A DNA stretch of 64,000 bases from Heminiphilus faecis (GCF_008728965.1 NZ_VSMC01000009.1:49968-113967), one strand, 5' to 3'; shown: positions 1 through 9,802, counted from the first letter of the stretch. Made by a program: numbers and translations. Notes: generated by a model from the sequence alone, not told the origin.

Positions 1-691
1 GGCCGTCTTTTGTGCCATCCTCACTGCGGGCAAGAACAAGTGCAATGTTTCCGTCACCGTTGGTGATAAAACGTTTTACGCCATTAAGACGCCAGCAGCC
101 GTTTTCTTCGTCGGGAGTAGCCTTGAGCATTACAGCCTGAAGGTCGCTTCCGGCATCGGGCTCGGTTAGATCCATAGCCATAGTCTCACCGGCACAAACA
201 CGGGGAAGATAGCGCTGACGCTGATCTTCGTCGGCAAACTCATATATAGTCTCTGCACAGTCCTGAAGGCCCCATATGTTAACAAAGCCCGCGTCGGCGC
301 GGCTTACCATATCGGCTGCCATTATGTAAGGAACAAGTGAGAAGTTAAGACCGTTGTAACGACGGGGGAGAGATATACCCATAAGTCCTGCCTTTACAAG
401 AGCGTCAAGGTTTTTTTGGGTTCCTTCGGCATATATCACACGGCCATCTACAACGTGTGGACCTTCATGGTCTACACTTTCGGCATTGGGCGCTACGATG
501 TCGCCACTGATTTCGCCTGCGATTTCAAGGACCTTTTCGTATGAGTCCATCGCATCATCATAGTTGAACGGAGCATAGTCATACTTCTCTGCATCGGTAT
601 AGTTACGCTCTTTCAGTTCAATGATCTTACGCATCAAAGGGTGAGTCAGATGATGCTTAAGACTTGGATTATCGTTATAAAAATTAGCCAT
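1..691 (-). CDS. Acyl-CoA dehydrogenase, N-terminal part (cut by window edge)
   Basis: FAD-dependent acyl-CoA dehydrogenase, which oxidises an acyl-CoA and passes electrons to electron-transfer flavoprotein. The first 230 residues are present, beginning MANFYNDNPS, and the frame runs off the left edge. Around residue 175 sits the FAD-contacting segment LTEPDAGSDLQAV, followed by LNGVKRFITNGDGNIA; both are typical of the middle beta domain of the family. The ATG lies 3 bases after the stop of the etfA gene, so it is the last visible gene of an etfB-etfA-dehydrogenase operon. The long N-terminal region before the FAD motif suggests the larger (about 570-residue) Bacteroidetes form. The substrate cannot be told from this part. 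Confidence 0.9.
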   Translation of the reverse strand, partial: MANFYNDNPSLKHHLTHPLMRKIIELKERNYTDAEKYDYAPFNYDDAMDSYEKVLEIAGEISGDIVAPNAESVDHEGPHVVDGRVIYAEGTQKNLDALVKAGLMGISLPRRYNGLNFSLVPYIMAADMVSRADAGFVNIWGLQDCAETIYEFADEDQRQRYLPRVCAGETMAMDLTEPDAGSDLQAVMLKATPDEENGCWRLNGVKRFITNGDGNIALVLARSEDGTKDG

Positions 692-694
692 GGC

Positions 695-1723
695 TTACTT
701 GGAATTTTTCTTGTAATACTTGATTAGTTTAGGTACAACGTCCTCGACATTACCTGTGATTACATAATCGGCAATTGTATTTATAGGCGCGTTAGGATCA
801 TTATTAATTGAAATTATGATCGAGCTTTCCTGCATACCGGCTATGTGCTGGATCTGACCGGAAATACCGCATGCTATATAAAGTTTAGGACGTACTGTCA
901 CACCTGTCTGACCAATCTGACGGTCGTGCTCGACAAAACCGGCATCAACCGCCGCACGGGATGCTCCGACTTCACCGCCCAAAGTATTGGCAAGGTCAAA
1001 GAGCAAATCGAAACCCTCCTTGCTGCCCATACCATAACCGCCGGCAACGATAATAGGAGAGTTCTTGATATTTACTTTGGATTTTTCGATATGACGGTCT
1101 ATAATCTCAACGACAAAATCCTCCGGTTTTACATATTTGCCGGCATCCAGAGCCACAACCTCACCTTTGTATGCGGGGTCTTTGATCTCTTTCTTCATAA
1201 CGCCTTCTCGTACTGTAGCCATCTGCGGACGACAGTCGGGATTCACGATGGTAGCAACGATGTTACCGCCAAATGCAGGACGTATCTGATACAGCAGATC
1301 GGTGTATTCCTTGCCGGTCTTGGGGTCTTTATGGTCGCCTATCTCCAATGCGGTACAGTCGGCTGTCAGACCGCTATGCAGACATGAAGACACACGCGGA
1401 CCGAGGTCACGGCCTATGCATGTAGCACCCATGAGGCATATCTGCGGTTTTATCTCCTTGAACAGATTGATAAGCACTGCAGCATGAGGATTGGAAGTAT
1501 AGGGATAAAGACGTTTGTCTTCAACCTTATATACTACATCCGTACCATAGGGGAAAATCTGCTCCTCTATGTTGTCAAGTTTGTCGCCTATTACTACCGC
1601 TTCGAGTTTTACGCCGAGACGGTCGGCAAGTACACGGCCTTTTGTGAGAAGTTCAAGGCTTACATCGGCAACTTTGCCGTCTTCGTACTCGCAATATACG
1701 ATTAAATTATTGTTATCAGTCAT
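695..1723 (-). CDS. etfA: Electron transfer flavoprotein subunit alpha
   Basis: Alpha subunit of the FAD-containing ETF heterodimer, which takes electrons from acyl-CoA dehydrogenase. The C-terminal FAD domain shows the family signature RQIGQTGVTVRPKLYIACGI near residue 275, followed by SIIISINNDPNAPI, and the N-terminal half has the adenine-nucleotide-hydrolase-like fold. About 342 residues, a little longer than the classical 310-330. I chose the ATG at 1723 (MTDNNNLIVY); the frame is open to a TTG at 1732, which has no support. The gene lies 22 bases downstream of etfB and 3 bases before the dehydrogenase, so the three are surely cotranscribed and act together. Confidence 0.95.
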   Translation of the reverse strand: MTDNNNLIVYCEYEDGKVADVSLELLTKGRVLADRLGVKLEAVVIGDKLDNIEEQIFPYGTDVVYKVEDKRLYPYTSNPHAAVLINLFKEIKPQICLMGATCIGRDLGPRVSSCLHSGLTADCTALEIGDHKDPKTGKEYTDLLYQIRPAFGGNIVATIVNPDCRPQMATVREGVMKKEIKDPAYKGEVVALDAGKYVKPEDFVVEIIDRHIEKSKVNIKNSPIIVAGGYGMGSKEGFDLLFDLANTLGGEVGASRAAVDAGFVEHDRQIGQTGVTVRPKLYIACGISGQIQHIAGMQESSIIISINNDPNAPINTIADYVITGNVEDVVPKLIKYYKKNSK

Positions 1724-1745
1724 AATTGTCAAAATATTTAGACGG

Positions 1746-2618
1746 TTAGCCGATTGTATGGTTTGCTATTAACTCTTTTACGAGATCTTCGAGTTCTGTG
1801 TCATTGTTTTCAATGGTGCGGCTCTCTTTGGCGGTAAACACGACATTTTCGATAGCTTTAACCTTGGTCGGAGATCCGGCAAGACCGATCTGCTGCGGAT
1901 CAGCATCTACATAAGCGGCACTCCATTCCTGCAGGTTCAGGTAGGGACGTTTTTCAACAACTGCTTTCAGATCGTCGCTCAATTTCTCTTTTTCACTGGG
2001 CGACACCGCGTATTTGTACTTCTGTATACGGCGGGCATTGCGCGGCCGGCATTCGGCGGCAGATCCGTTTACGGTAACGACACAGGGCAGGGGAGCCACA
2101 ACAGTTTCGACTCCTGATTCGAGACGACGCTTAACAGTAACCTTGCCGTCTTTCAAGTCAAGTATTTCTTCAGCATAAGTCACCTGCGGCAGTCCGAGTT
2201 TTTCGGCAATCTGCGGGCCAACCTGAGCAGTGTCACCGTCAATAGCCTGACGACCGCCAAGGATGATGTCATAGTTGCCAAATTTTTTCACTGCCTGAGC
2301 GAGCGAATAGGACGTAGCCAATGTGTCGGCTCCACCAAGTGTACGGTCGGTAAGCACGATACCGGTATCGGCACCGCGATAGATGGCCTCGCGTATTATT
2401 TCGGATGCACGCGGCAATCCCATTGTCAGCAAAGTTATAGTCGAGCCGGGATTGGCGTCCTTTAAGCGAAGAGCTTGTTCGAGGGCGTTAAGGTCCTCAG
2501 GGTTGAAGATCGCGGGAAGCGCCGCACGGTTGATGGTGCCGTCTTCCTTCATCGCATCCTTGCCTACATTACGGGTGTCGGGCACCTGTTTTGCAAGCAC
2601 AATGATGTTTAAACTCAT
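1746..2618 (-). CDS. etfB: Electron transfer flavoprotein subunit beta
   Basis: Beta subunit of ETF, 290 residues, first gene of the etfB-etfA-acyl-CoA dehydrogenase operon. The N-terminus IVLAKQVPDTRNV and the segment DGDTAQVGPQIAEKLGLPQVTY (near residue 125) are characteristic of the beta subunit, which binds AMP or a second flavin and docks on the dehydrogenase. The product is slightly longer than the usual 250-260 residues because of a C-terminal extension ending ELIANHTIG. The ATG at 2618 has a strong Bacteroidetes promoter 50-80 bases upstream. Whether this ETF is of the bifurcating type cannot be decided by eye. Confidence 0.95.
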   Translation of the reverse strand: MSLNIIVLAKQVPDTRNVGKDAMKEDGTINRAALPAIFNPEDLNALEQALRLKDANPGSTITLLTMGLPRASEIIREAIYRGADTGIVLTDRTLGGADTLATSYSLAQAVKKFGNYDIILGGRQAIDGDTAQVGPQIAEKLGLPQVTYAEEILDLKDGKVTVKRRLESGVETVVAPLPCVVTVNGSAAECRPRNARRIQKYKYAVSPSEKEKLSDDLKAVVEKRPYLNLQEWSAAYVDADPQQIGLAGSPTKVKAIENVVFTAKESRTIENNDTELEDLVKELIANHTIG

Positions 2619-2666
2619 GATTAAAGATATTAGATAATTAAATTACTATACTCTATTAAATTATCA

Positions 2667-2697
2667 CAAAGATAACGTTTTCGTCGATTTTCGCCAA
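2667..2697 (-). promoter_or_regulatory. Promoter of the etfB operon
   Basis: On the minus strand, TATCTTTG (2674-2667) matches the Bacteroidetes -7 box TAnnTTTG exactly, and TTG (2697-2695) lies 20 bases upstream. It sits between the 3' end of the purF-like gene and etfB, so the operon has its own start even though the purF-like gene reads toward it. Confidence 0.75.
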
Positions 2698-2708
2698 ATT
2701 TCGCATAC

Positions 2709-4112
2709 CTAATCAAAACTTGACCCGTCAAAACAATGGGTACATACTTTGCATTTCGGTAATCCGATGGCTTTTATTATCGTTTCGATTGAATTGAATT
2801 TTAACGAAGTGAGGCCCAATTGCTTTCTTATGGCTTCGACCATTGCATTGTATTTCGGCGAGTCGGTAGTGGCGTATTGGTCAAGATCTTTGTCAGGATC
2901 GCCTTCAAGATCTTTTATAACCCGACGTGTTATAAGCTCCATGTCACTTTTTGATGCCGTGAAATTAAGATATTTACACGGATATATAAGCGGCGGACAG
3001 CTTATGCGTATGTGTACTTCTTTTGCTCCGCAGTCAAAAAGATCCTTGACGTTGTCGCGCAACTGAGTACCGCGCACGATTGAATCGTCACAAAATATGA
3101 CTCTTTTGTCTTTCAACAACGCTTTATTGGCAATAAGCTTCATTTTGGCAACAAGCTCACGTCGCTCCTGAGTGCTCGGAGTAAAACTGCGGGGCCATGT
3201 CGGAGTATACTTCACGATACCTCGCTGATAAGGCACTCCCTTACCTTGCGAATAGCCTAAGGCCATACCTATACCCGAGTCAGGAACCGCACTTACAAAG
3301 TCGACCTCAGTGTCATCCTTATGGCCCATGGCGAGTCCGGAGTCATAACGCATCTGATCGACATTCTTGCCTTCATATTCACATACGGGATATCCGTAGT
3401 AGGTCCACAAAAACGCACATATCTGCATCGGCTCCTCCGGTTTTTTCAACTGCGTGAACGAGTCGGCTTTAATTTCGACTATTTCCGCCGGACCGAGATT
3501 GTAACATACATTATAGCCCAAATTGGGGAAGGCACATGTCTCGCTTGTAACCGCATGCGCACCGTCTTTTTCACCTATTATAACGGGAGTACGGCCATAT
3601 CGGTCACGAGCGGCTATAATGCTGTCCTCAGTGAGCAACAACATCGAGCATGAGCCTTTTACGCGTCTATACACATTCTCTATGCCCGATACGTAATCAG
3701 TGCCCTCGCTTATGAGCGCAGCTATCATTTCCGTAGGATTGATAATGTCGTAGCTGTGTTCGCAAAAGTGATGTCCTTTCGCAAGCAACTCCTTTTCAAG
3801 CTGCACTATATTGTTGATGCGGCCTACGGTCACTATGGCAAACTTGCCGAGATGACAGTTGACGATAATCGGTTGAGCATCGGTGTCACTTATGACACCG
3901 ATGCCGACCAAACCGCTGAAGTCTTTCAAGTCACCTTCAAATTTGGACCTGAAATAAGCATTTTCAATATTATGTATGGAGCGTGTAAACACGCCGTCGC
4001 TGCAAGTAGCTATTCCGGCCCGTTTTGTCCCCATATGAGAGTTGTAATCAACGCCATAAAAAAGTTCGTTGATGCACTCGTCGTGTTTTGCAACACCAAA
4101 AAAACCACCCAT
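2709..4112 (-). CDS. PurF-like amidophosphoribosyltransferase lacking the catalytic cysteine
   Basis: PurF makes phosphoribosylamine from PRPP and glutamine, the first step of purine synthesis. The C-terminal phosphoribosyltransferase half is well kept, with the PRPP-binding segment VIFCDDSIVRGTQ near residue 340. The N-terminal Ntn glutaminase half is degenerate. It begins MGGFFG where true PurF begins MCGI, so the cysteine exposed after Met removal is a glycine; the usual HRGQ motif reads HMGTKRAG; and the oxyanion NG segment reads VGRINN. It may therefore use ammonia, partner another protein or be regulatory. It lies 18 bases downstream of purL in one operon. Length (467 residues) is normal for PurF. 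I leave the symbol empty because activity is in doubt. Confidence 0.85.
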   Translation of the reverse strand: MGGFFGVAKHDECINELFYGVDYNSHMGTKRAGIATCSDGVFTRSIHNIENAYFRSKFEGDLKDFSGLVGIGVISDTDAQPIIVNCHLGKFAIVTVGRINNIVQLEKELLAKGHHFCEHSYDIINPTEMIAALISEGTDYVSGIENVYRRVKGSCSMLLLTEDSIIAARDRYGRTPVIIGEKDGAHAVTSETCAFPNLGYNVCYNLGPAEIVEIKADSFTQLKKPEEPMQICAFLWTYYGYPVCEYEGKNVDQMRYDSGLAMGHKDDTEVDFVSAVPDSGIGMALGYSQGKGVPYQRGIVKYTPTWPRSFTPSTQERRELVAKMKLIANKALLKDKRVIFCDDSIVRGTQLRDNVKDLFDCGAKEVHIRISCPPLIYPCKYLNFTASKSDMELITRRVIKDLEGDPDKDLDQYATTDSPKYNAMVEAIRKQLGLTSLKFNSIETIIKAIGLPKCKVCTHCFDGSSFD

Positions 4113-4130
4113 AGGTAAGTGTACTTAATC

Positions 4131-7100
4131 TTATTTGGTTACTTTTTCAATCCATTTGCGGGCATTTACAAACGCATCTATCCACGGAGTTATGTCATCC
4201 TTACGGCGAGTCTCCGGATAGTATCCGCACTGCCACGGGAAGATAGCGCGTTCGAGATGGGGCATCATGGCAAGATGACGTCCGTCAGCTGATGCTATAC
4301 CTGCTACCGATGCACGTGAACCGTTGGGATTTCCCGGATAGGCGGCATAATTGTACTTGGCCACGATATTATATTTTTCAAGCGGTTCGGGCAGATTGAA
4401 CTTGCCTTCACCGTGAGCTACCCAGATACCGAGCTTGGAGCCTGACAAGGAGCCGAGCATGACCGAATTGTTTTCGGGTATGGACAATCCTAGGAACTGC
4501 GATTCAAATTTATGTGATATATTGTGCTCCATGCGGGCTTTGCGCGAATGTTCGGGAGCTATCAGGTTCAATTCGATCATGAGCTGACAGCCGTTGCATA
4601 TGCCGAGGCTCAGCGTATCGTTACGTTTATAGAAACGCTCGAGAGCAGCTTTGGCCTTTTCGTTCCAAAGGAAACCTCCAGCCCAGCCTTTTGCCGATCC
4701 GAGCACGTCGGAATTGGAAAAGCCGCCGCAGAATACAATCATGTTCACGTCATCGAGGGTCTCTCGTCCTGACATAAGGTCGGTCATATGGACATCTTTC
4801 ACATCGAATCCAGCGAGATAAAGCGAATAAGCCATCTCTCGGTCGCCATTGACGCCCTTTTCCCTGATTATAGCCGCACGGATGCCGGTTTTACCGTCGC
4901 GGCGCAGTTTCAGACCGCGGGAAGCGAGTTTTCCGTCAAAATCTTTCGGGAAACGGAAACGTATAGGTTGTTTCTTATAATTGTCGAAACGCATGGCGGC
5001 GCATTTCTCTCCGCTCTGTACGGCGTCCATAAGGTACGAAGACCTGAACCATACATCGCGCATATAGTCGATAAAGAACATATGACGCGCGCCGTCGTGG
5101 TTTACAACGAGAGTGCGCTCTTTCGAAGGAGCACCTATGGCACAATAACGCACGCCGGCTTTATCAAGAAGGCTTTCGACTTTCTCACATTTAGCGTCAG
5201 CAACCTGTATTACAAGTGCCGGATTTTCGGCAAACAAAATCTTCACGAGATCGGTTTCTCCGAATTTTTCAAATGCATCCGCATCGAAATCAATACCTCC
5301 GTTGACATTGGCAAACGTCATCTCAAGCAAAGCGGTGACAAGACCTCCGGCCGATACGTCGTGAGCTGCGATAAGAGCGTTGTCCTTAACCAATTTCTGG
5401 ACTGCATTGAATGTCGCTTTGAATTTTTCGGCATCGGTAACTGAAGGCACTTCTTTTCCAAGACGGTTAAGAGTCTGTGCGAGGGCCGATCCTCCGAGTT
5501 TAAGCGTGTCGCCGGAGAAGTCTATATAATATAATGTGGATTTTTTCTGCTGAAGTACCGGCGATACGGTCTTTCTGACATTGCCTGTCTCTCCGGCAGC
5601 CGAAATTATTACCGTACCGGGAGCATAAACCTTATCATCACCGTATTTCTGCGTCATTGACAGACTGTCCTTGCCTGTCGGTATGTTTATACCGAGTGCA
5701 CATGCAAAGTCGCTACATGCTTCAACCGCTCTGTAAAGAGCCGCGTCTTCGCCGGGATTTTTGCAAGGCCACATCCAGTTGGCACTAAGCGATACACTCT
5801 TTAGTCCGTCGGCCAACGGTGCGGCAACGATGTTGGTCAATGCTTCGGCCACAGCCATTACAGAACCTTTTGCCGGGTCAACAAGAGCCACTTGAGGAGC
5901 ATGGCCTATAGATGTGGCAATACCGGCTTTACCTGTGTAGTCAAGCGATACGACGCCGCAATCACTTAATGGGAGCTGTATTTCACCTTGACATTGCTGA
6001 CGAGCTATTTTACCTGTCACCGATCGGTCAACCTTATTGGTGAGCCAGTCCTTGCAGGCAACACCTTCAAGACTCAATACGTCGCGCAGATATTCCTCTA
6101 TTTTTGTAGTATCGGGCTCAATATCTTTGTATGTGTCGATGACGGTGCTGTCTGTCATTATTGTCTTGGGTGAATTGCCAAACATATCAGCCATTGCCAA
6201 GTCTATGGGCTTGATGCCGTCGGGTTGTTCAAATACAAAGCGGTCATCGCCGGTTGTCTCTCCAACCACATAGAATGGAGCGCGCTCACGGTCGGCGATG
6301 CGTTTTACGTATTCTATATCATCTTCTTTCATTACAAGACCCATACGCTCCTGACTCTCGTTTCCTACAATTTCCTTGGCCGAGAGAGTCTTGTCGCCTA
6401 CAGGTAGCGAGCCTATCTCAATCTTTCCGCCTGTAGTCTCCACGAGTTCCGAAAGCGCGTTAAGATGTCCGCCGGCACCGTGGTCATGTATCGATACGAT
6501 GGGATTGTCATCGCTTTCGGCAAGAGCCCGTATTACATTGCTTACACGCTTCTGCATTTCAGGGTTGGCACGCTGTACGGCATTCAGTTCGATAGCATTG
6601 GCGTACTGTCCGGTCTCAACAGAAGATACTGCACCTCCGCCCATGCCGATTCTGTAATTATCACCACCCATGACAACAACTTTCTCTCCGGCTTCGGGTA
6701 TGCCCTTGATGGCATCTTTCTTTGCGGCGAATCCTACACCACCGGCAAGCATTATAACCTTGTCGTAAGCATACTTCTTACCGTTTTCATCGTGCTCGAA
6801 TGTAAGCAGCGAACCGCATATGAGCGGCTGGCCGAATTTGTTGCCGAAATCAGAAGCTCCGTTTGAAGCTTTGATAAGGATATCGCAGGGAGTCTGATAC
6901 AGCCATGCGCGCGGGTCCATCATAAGTTCCCAGCGATGCTCGGGCGACATACGAGGATAGGATGTCATATATACGGCTGTTCCTGCAATGGGCAGACTGG
7001 CCTTGCCTCCGCCGAGGCGGTCACGGATTTCGCCGCCGGTACCTGTGGCAGCGCCGTTGAACGGCTCTACCGTCGTAGGAAAGTTGTGGGTCTCGGCTTT

Positions 7101-7832
7101 GAGCGATATGACAGTGTCAAGGTCTTTTACCTCAAAATAGTCAGGCTTATCAGGATTTACAGGATAAAATTGGTCAACCTTCGGGCCGTCGATAAACGCT
7201 ACATTGTCTTTGTAGGCCGAGACGAGCTTATTGGGGTTGACCTGTGATGTTTTCTTTATAAGTTTGAAAAGCGACGACGGTTTTTCCTCTCCGTCTATGA
7301 TGAATGTACCGTTGAATATCTTGTGGCGGCAATGCTCCGAATTTACCTGTGAAAAACCGAATACTTCACTATCGGTCAGTTTACGTCCGAGCTTCTTGCC
7401 AAGGTCGCGCAGGTATTGTTCTTCGTCGGGGCTCAATGCGAGACCCTCGGCCTTGTTGTACTCCGATATGTCGTCGATGTACACAATTTTATCAGGAGTC
7501 TTGGCCACAGTGAAAATCTTGCTGTTAAGGCCGTCATAAACGCGCTGGAGCATTTTGTCAAACTCGGGATGCTCTGCCGTCGTACGATAAAATTCCTCAA
7601 TACGCGTTATGCCTTCGAGACCCATGTTCTGGGTTATCTCTACGGCATTTGTACTCCAAGGGGTAATCATTTCGCGACGCGGACCTACAAACCGTCCTTT
7701 TAACGAAGTGGCTGACAGGGGAGTGGCGCCATCAAAAAGCCATGACAACTTCTGACGCTGCTCGTCATCAAAACGCTGTGTAGTTTCTACCGCAATGATG
7801 TGATTCGCACCTTTTTTAAAGAAAACAACCAT
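4131..7832 (-). CDS. purL: Phosphoribosylformylglycinamidine synthase (FGAM synthase), large fused form
   Basis: Converts FGAR to FGAM with glutamine and ATP (fourth step of purine synthesis). At 1,233 residues it is the large form in which synthetase and glutaminase are one chain. The synthetase core shows SLKAETHNFPTTVEPFNGAA and GTGGEIRDRLGGG in the N-terminal third, and a second PurM-like half follows. The C-terminal PurQ-like amidotransferase has the nucleophile elbow LGICNGCQLM near residue 1078 and the His-Glu pair in PHLERAIFPWQ near 1190, so this glutaminase looks intact. The start MVVFFKKGANH at 7832 is the only good ATG. It is the first gene of a purL-purF-like operon. Confidence 0.95.
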   Translation of the reverse strand: MVVFFKKGANHIIAVETTQRFDDEQRQKLSWLFDGATPLSATSLKGRFVGPRREMITPWSTNAVEITQNMGLEGITRIEEFYRTTAEHPEFDKMLQRVYDGLNSKIFTVAKTPDKIVYIDDISEYNKAEGLALSPDEEQYLRDLGKKLGRKLTDSEVFGFSQVNSEHCRHKIFNGTFIIDGEEKPSSLFKLIKKTSQVNPNKLVSAYKDNVAFIDGPKVDQFYPVNPDKPDYFEVKDLDTVISLKAETHNFPTTVEPFNGAATGTGGEIRDRLGGGKASLPIAGTAVYMTSYPRMSPEHRWELMMDPRAWLYQTPCDILIKASNGASDFGNKFGQPLICGSLLTFEHDENGKKYAYDKVIMLAGGVGFAAKKDAIKGIPEAGEKVVVMGGDNYRIGMGGGAVSSVETGQYANAIELNAVQRANPEMQKRVSNVIRALAESDDNPIVSIHDHGAGGHLNALSELVETTGGKIEIGSLPVGDKTLSAKEIVGNESQERMGLVMKEDDIEYVKRIADRERAPFYVVGETTGDDRFVFEQPDGIKPIDLAMADMFGNSPKTIMTDSTVIDTYKDIEPDTTKIEEYLRDVLSLEGVACKDWLTNKVDRSVTGKIARQQCQGEIQLPLSDCGVVSLDYTGKAGIATSIGHAPQVALVDPAKGSVMAVAEALTNIVAAPLADGLKSVSLSANWMWPCKNPGEDAALYRAVEACSDFACALGINIPTGKDSLSMTQKYGDDKVYAPGTVIISAAGETGNVRKTVSPVLQQKKSTLYYIDFSGDTLKLGGSALAQTLNRLGKEVPSVTDAEKFKATFNAVQKLVKDNALIAAHDVSAGGLVTALLEMTFANVNGGIDFDADAFEKFGETDLVKILFAENPALVIQVADAKCEKVESLLDKAGVRYCAIGAPSKERTLVVNHDGARHMFFIDYMRDVWFRSSYLMDAVQSGEKCAAMRFDNYKKQPIRFRFPKDFDGKLASRGLKLRRDGKTGIRAAIIREKGVNGDREMAYSLYLAGFDVKDVHMTDLMSGRETLDDVNMIVFCGGFSNSDVLGSAKGWAGGFLWNEKAKAALERFYKRNDTLSLGICNGCQLMIELNLIAPEHSRKARMEHNISHKFESQFLGLSIPENNSVMLGSLSGSKLGIWVAHGEGKFNLPEPLEKYNIVAKYNYAAYPGNPNGSRASVAGIASADGRHLAMMPHLERAIFPWQCGYYPETRRKDDITPWIDAFVNARKWIEKVTK

Positions 7833-7875
7833 ATATGCCTGTTTTGAAGTTATTATTTGATTGGTTTTAGGCTTG

Positions 7876-7883
7876 CAAAAATA
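7876..7883 (-). promoter_or_regulatory. Putative -7 box of the purL operon
   Basis: TATTTTTG on the minus strand (7883-7876) fits TAnnTTTG and is about 45 bases before the purL ATG. No TTG is seen at the expected distance, so only the -7 part is supported. Confidence 0.45.
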
Positions 7884-7927
7884 CTAAAAAACGTCGGAAA
7901 AACACTAATAAATTACATAAAAAGAAA

Positions 7928-7955
7928 CATCCCCCGGTTTCACAATCGGAGGATG
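7928..7955 (-). terminator. Terminator after the M56 peptidase gene
   Basis: CATCC (7928-7932) pairs with GGATG (7951-7955); after one mismatch the stem continues with CCG against CGG. On the minus strand the hairpin is followed by a T-rich stretch, as expected for a factor-independent terminator of the gene ending at 7988. Confidence 0.6.
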
Positions 7956-7987
7956 CGCTTTGTAGTATGAAAAAGATGTATATTTTG

Positions 7988-9787
7988 TCAGTCGTCAAAT
8001 GTAGCAGTGGTAGTGGTAACCGTAGTGGTGGTTGACGAACCATCCGATTTTTTATCGATCGTTTCGATGACGACAACATTGTTTTTCTTATTTACGGTTA
8101 TGCTCTTTATATTGTCAGGAGATAAATTCTTTAAATCTTCCTCATTGATGATTTTGCCGTCGATCATGTAAACAGTGCTTTTATCATTGTCACTATTCGG
8201 GATAATCACTCTTGTTGTAGTGGAGTTATCATTGTCAGTTTCAGTTATGACAAATGCTGTCTTTTTTATCTCGGGAGACAATGCGGCATATTTTTCTCTT
8301 GATATTCGTTTACCGGCATATAATATCTCGCTTTTGTCAAGTATTTCAGGTGTAATTTCTCGGTCAACCGATATACTCATCGTCATATCGGATTTTTTCA
8401 TATCGCCGTAGCCTACAACGCTGATGTTGCTCGATTTAGAGCTGCCCGACGGGGTTTCACGTTCCTTATCTGGTTCAAGTGTCAATTTAACGGAAGCCCC
8501 GTTATTGCATGATATGTCAAGTGTGTTATAGCCGATATACATGACTTTGAATTTCACATTCTTGTCTGCCGACTCTAATTTGAACTTACCTTCGGTATCG
8601 GTCGCAGTTCCCCGCTTTCCATCATCTGACTTCACAATGGCGCCTATTATAGGTTTACCGGTTTCATCAACGACCTGTCCAGTCACATAATAAGGATAAG
8701 GTTCGTTATTTACCGACTTCGGTTTGGTAGCTTTGGCCTGATCCGAAGACCGTTCCGACGCCGTTTCTCCGACTTCATCGGAAGCAAACTCCTTCGGTAC
8801 GTCGGAAATAGTTAGAATTTGACTTTCTTCAGGAAAATCGTTAACTTTGTCATCGTAGGCAAGAGCCGAACCGAAATCGGCTGATTCCACATCGTAAATA
8901 ACCGATGCGATTGCCGGAAGATTGACTACTGCGAGTGCGGCTGCGCAAGCCGGTACCAGAGCAAGGGCTCGCCACCGACGGCACTTGCTTGATTTTGATG
9001 ATAACATCATGGTGATACGTTTTTTAAGTTTACTATGATTCAGGCTGTTGGCAAGTGACGGGAATCTCGCGCCGACAGCCTTTTTTATTAACAACAGTTG
9101 ATATTGGCGTGCATTTACGCCGCTTTCAAGCACCGACATGTCGGCCTGATATTCATGAATGGCTTTCAGCTCTTCGCGCATAAGCCATGCCGCCGGATTA
9201 AACCAGTTTATAACCAGCACCGCCTGAGCTGCGAGCATGTCTATCCAGTGCATGCACTGAAGGTGTTTTGTCTCGTGAAGCGTTATCGTTTCTCCGGCCG
9301 ATAAATAATCGTCGCGGCTCATCACTATATATCGCATCCAACTGAACGGGGCTACATTATGATCATCAATCAACACCAGCGTATAACGGCCTTTCTGCCG
9401 TTTTTCACCACGGGCTATCAGCTTCATTATACGCATCCACACAATAAGCGTGCTCGTGGTCATCACTACGACTCCGGCAATATATAACGCTATTATGACA
9501 AGCGGATAAACGGGGGCTACATATGCATTGCCTTCGTCAACTGACGCGATGGTCTGTAATAATACTGTCAGATCGGTATCAATAACAGATGCCGGTTCTT
9601 CGGGAGAAAACAGCCGGCCGTATACACCGGCTATCGGAACATATAGAAAGGCTACTACATATATACATAATATTATAGTGCGGTTGTAGGCATGCTGATT
9701 TTCTCCTGCAAGCAGCCATTTGTATATGACATACAGAGCCATTAATATAATGCCTGATGACAGAGAGTATGTGAATAGTGTACCCAT
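7988..9787 (-). CDS. BlaR1/MecR1-type M56 membrane metallopeptidase with carboxypeptidase-regulatory-like domain
   Basis: Sensor-type membrane peptidase partner of a BlaI repressor. The N-terminal half has hydrophobic segments at about 5-25, 37-55 and 95-118, then the zinc motif HETKH near residue 170 and a fourth membrane segment near 270-295. In place of a penicillin-binding sensor domain, the C-terminal 300 residues carry a carboxypeptidase-D regulatory-like beta-sandwich (TGQVVDETGKPIIGAIVKS, near 365-445) and a segment resembling a TonB-dependent receptor plug (STVYMIDGKIINEEDLKNLS), ending in a Ser/Thr run. The gene is 15 bases downstream of blaI. What it senses is unknown; no beta-lactamase gene lies nearby. 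Confidence 0.85.
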   Translation of the reverse strand: MGTLFTYSLSSGIILMALYVIYKWLLAGENQHAYNRTIILCIYVVAFLYVPIAGVYGRLFSPEEPASVIDTDLTVLLQTIASVDEGNAYVAPVYPLVIIALYIAGVVVMTTSTLIVWMRIMKLIARGEKRQKGRYTLVLIDDHNVAPFSWMRYIVMSRDDYLSAGETITLHETKHLQCMHWIDMLAAQAVLVINWFNPAAWLMREELKAIHEYQADMSVLESGVNARQYQLLLIKKAVGARFPSLANSLNHSKLKKRITMMLSSKSSKCRRWRALALVPACAAALAVVNLPAIASVIYDVESADFGSALAYDDKVNDFPEESQILTISDVPKEFASDEVGETASERSSDQAKATKPKSVNNEPYPYYVTGQVVDETGKPIIGAIVKSDDGKRGTATDTEGKFKLESADKNVKFKVMYIGYNTLDISCNNGASVKLTLEPDKERETPSGSSKSSNISVVGYGDMKKSDMTMSISVDREITPEILDKSEILYAGKRISREKYAALSPEIKKTAFVITETDNDNSTTTRVIIPNSDNDKSTVYMIDGKIINEEDLKNLSPDNIKSITVNKKNNVVVIETIDKKSDGSSTTTTVTTTTATFDD

Positions 9788-9802
9788 GCGGTGCGTAGTC
9801 TG

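Noticed and set aside
845..1387. Plus-strand frame of 180 residues antisense to etfA
   Set aside because: Shadow of a well-supported ETF gene; no start context and a Cys/His pattern without meaning.
4788..5444. Long plus-strand open frame antisense to purL (218 residues)
   Set aside because: It lies wholly inside purL, has no family resemblance and no promoter; it is a by-product of purL codon usage.
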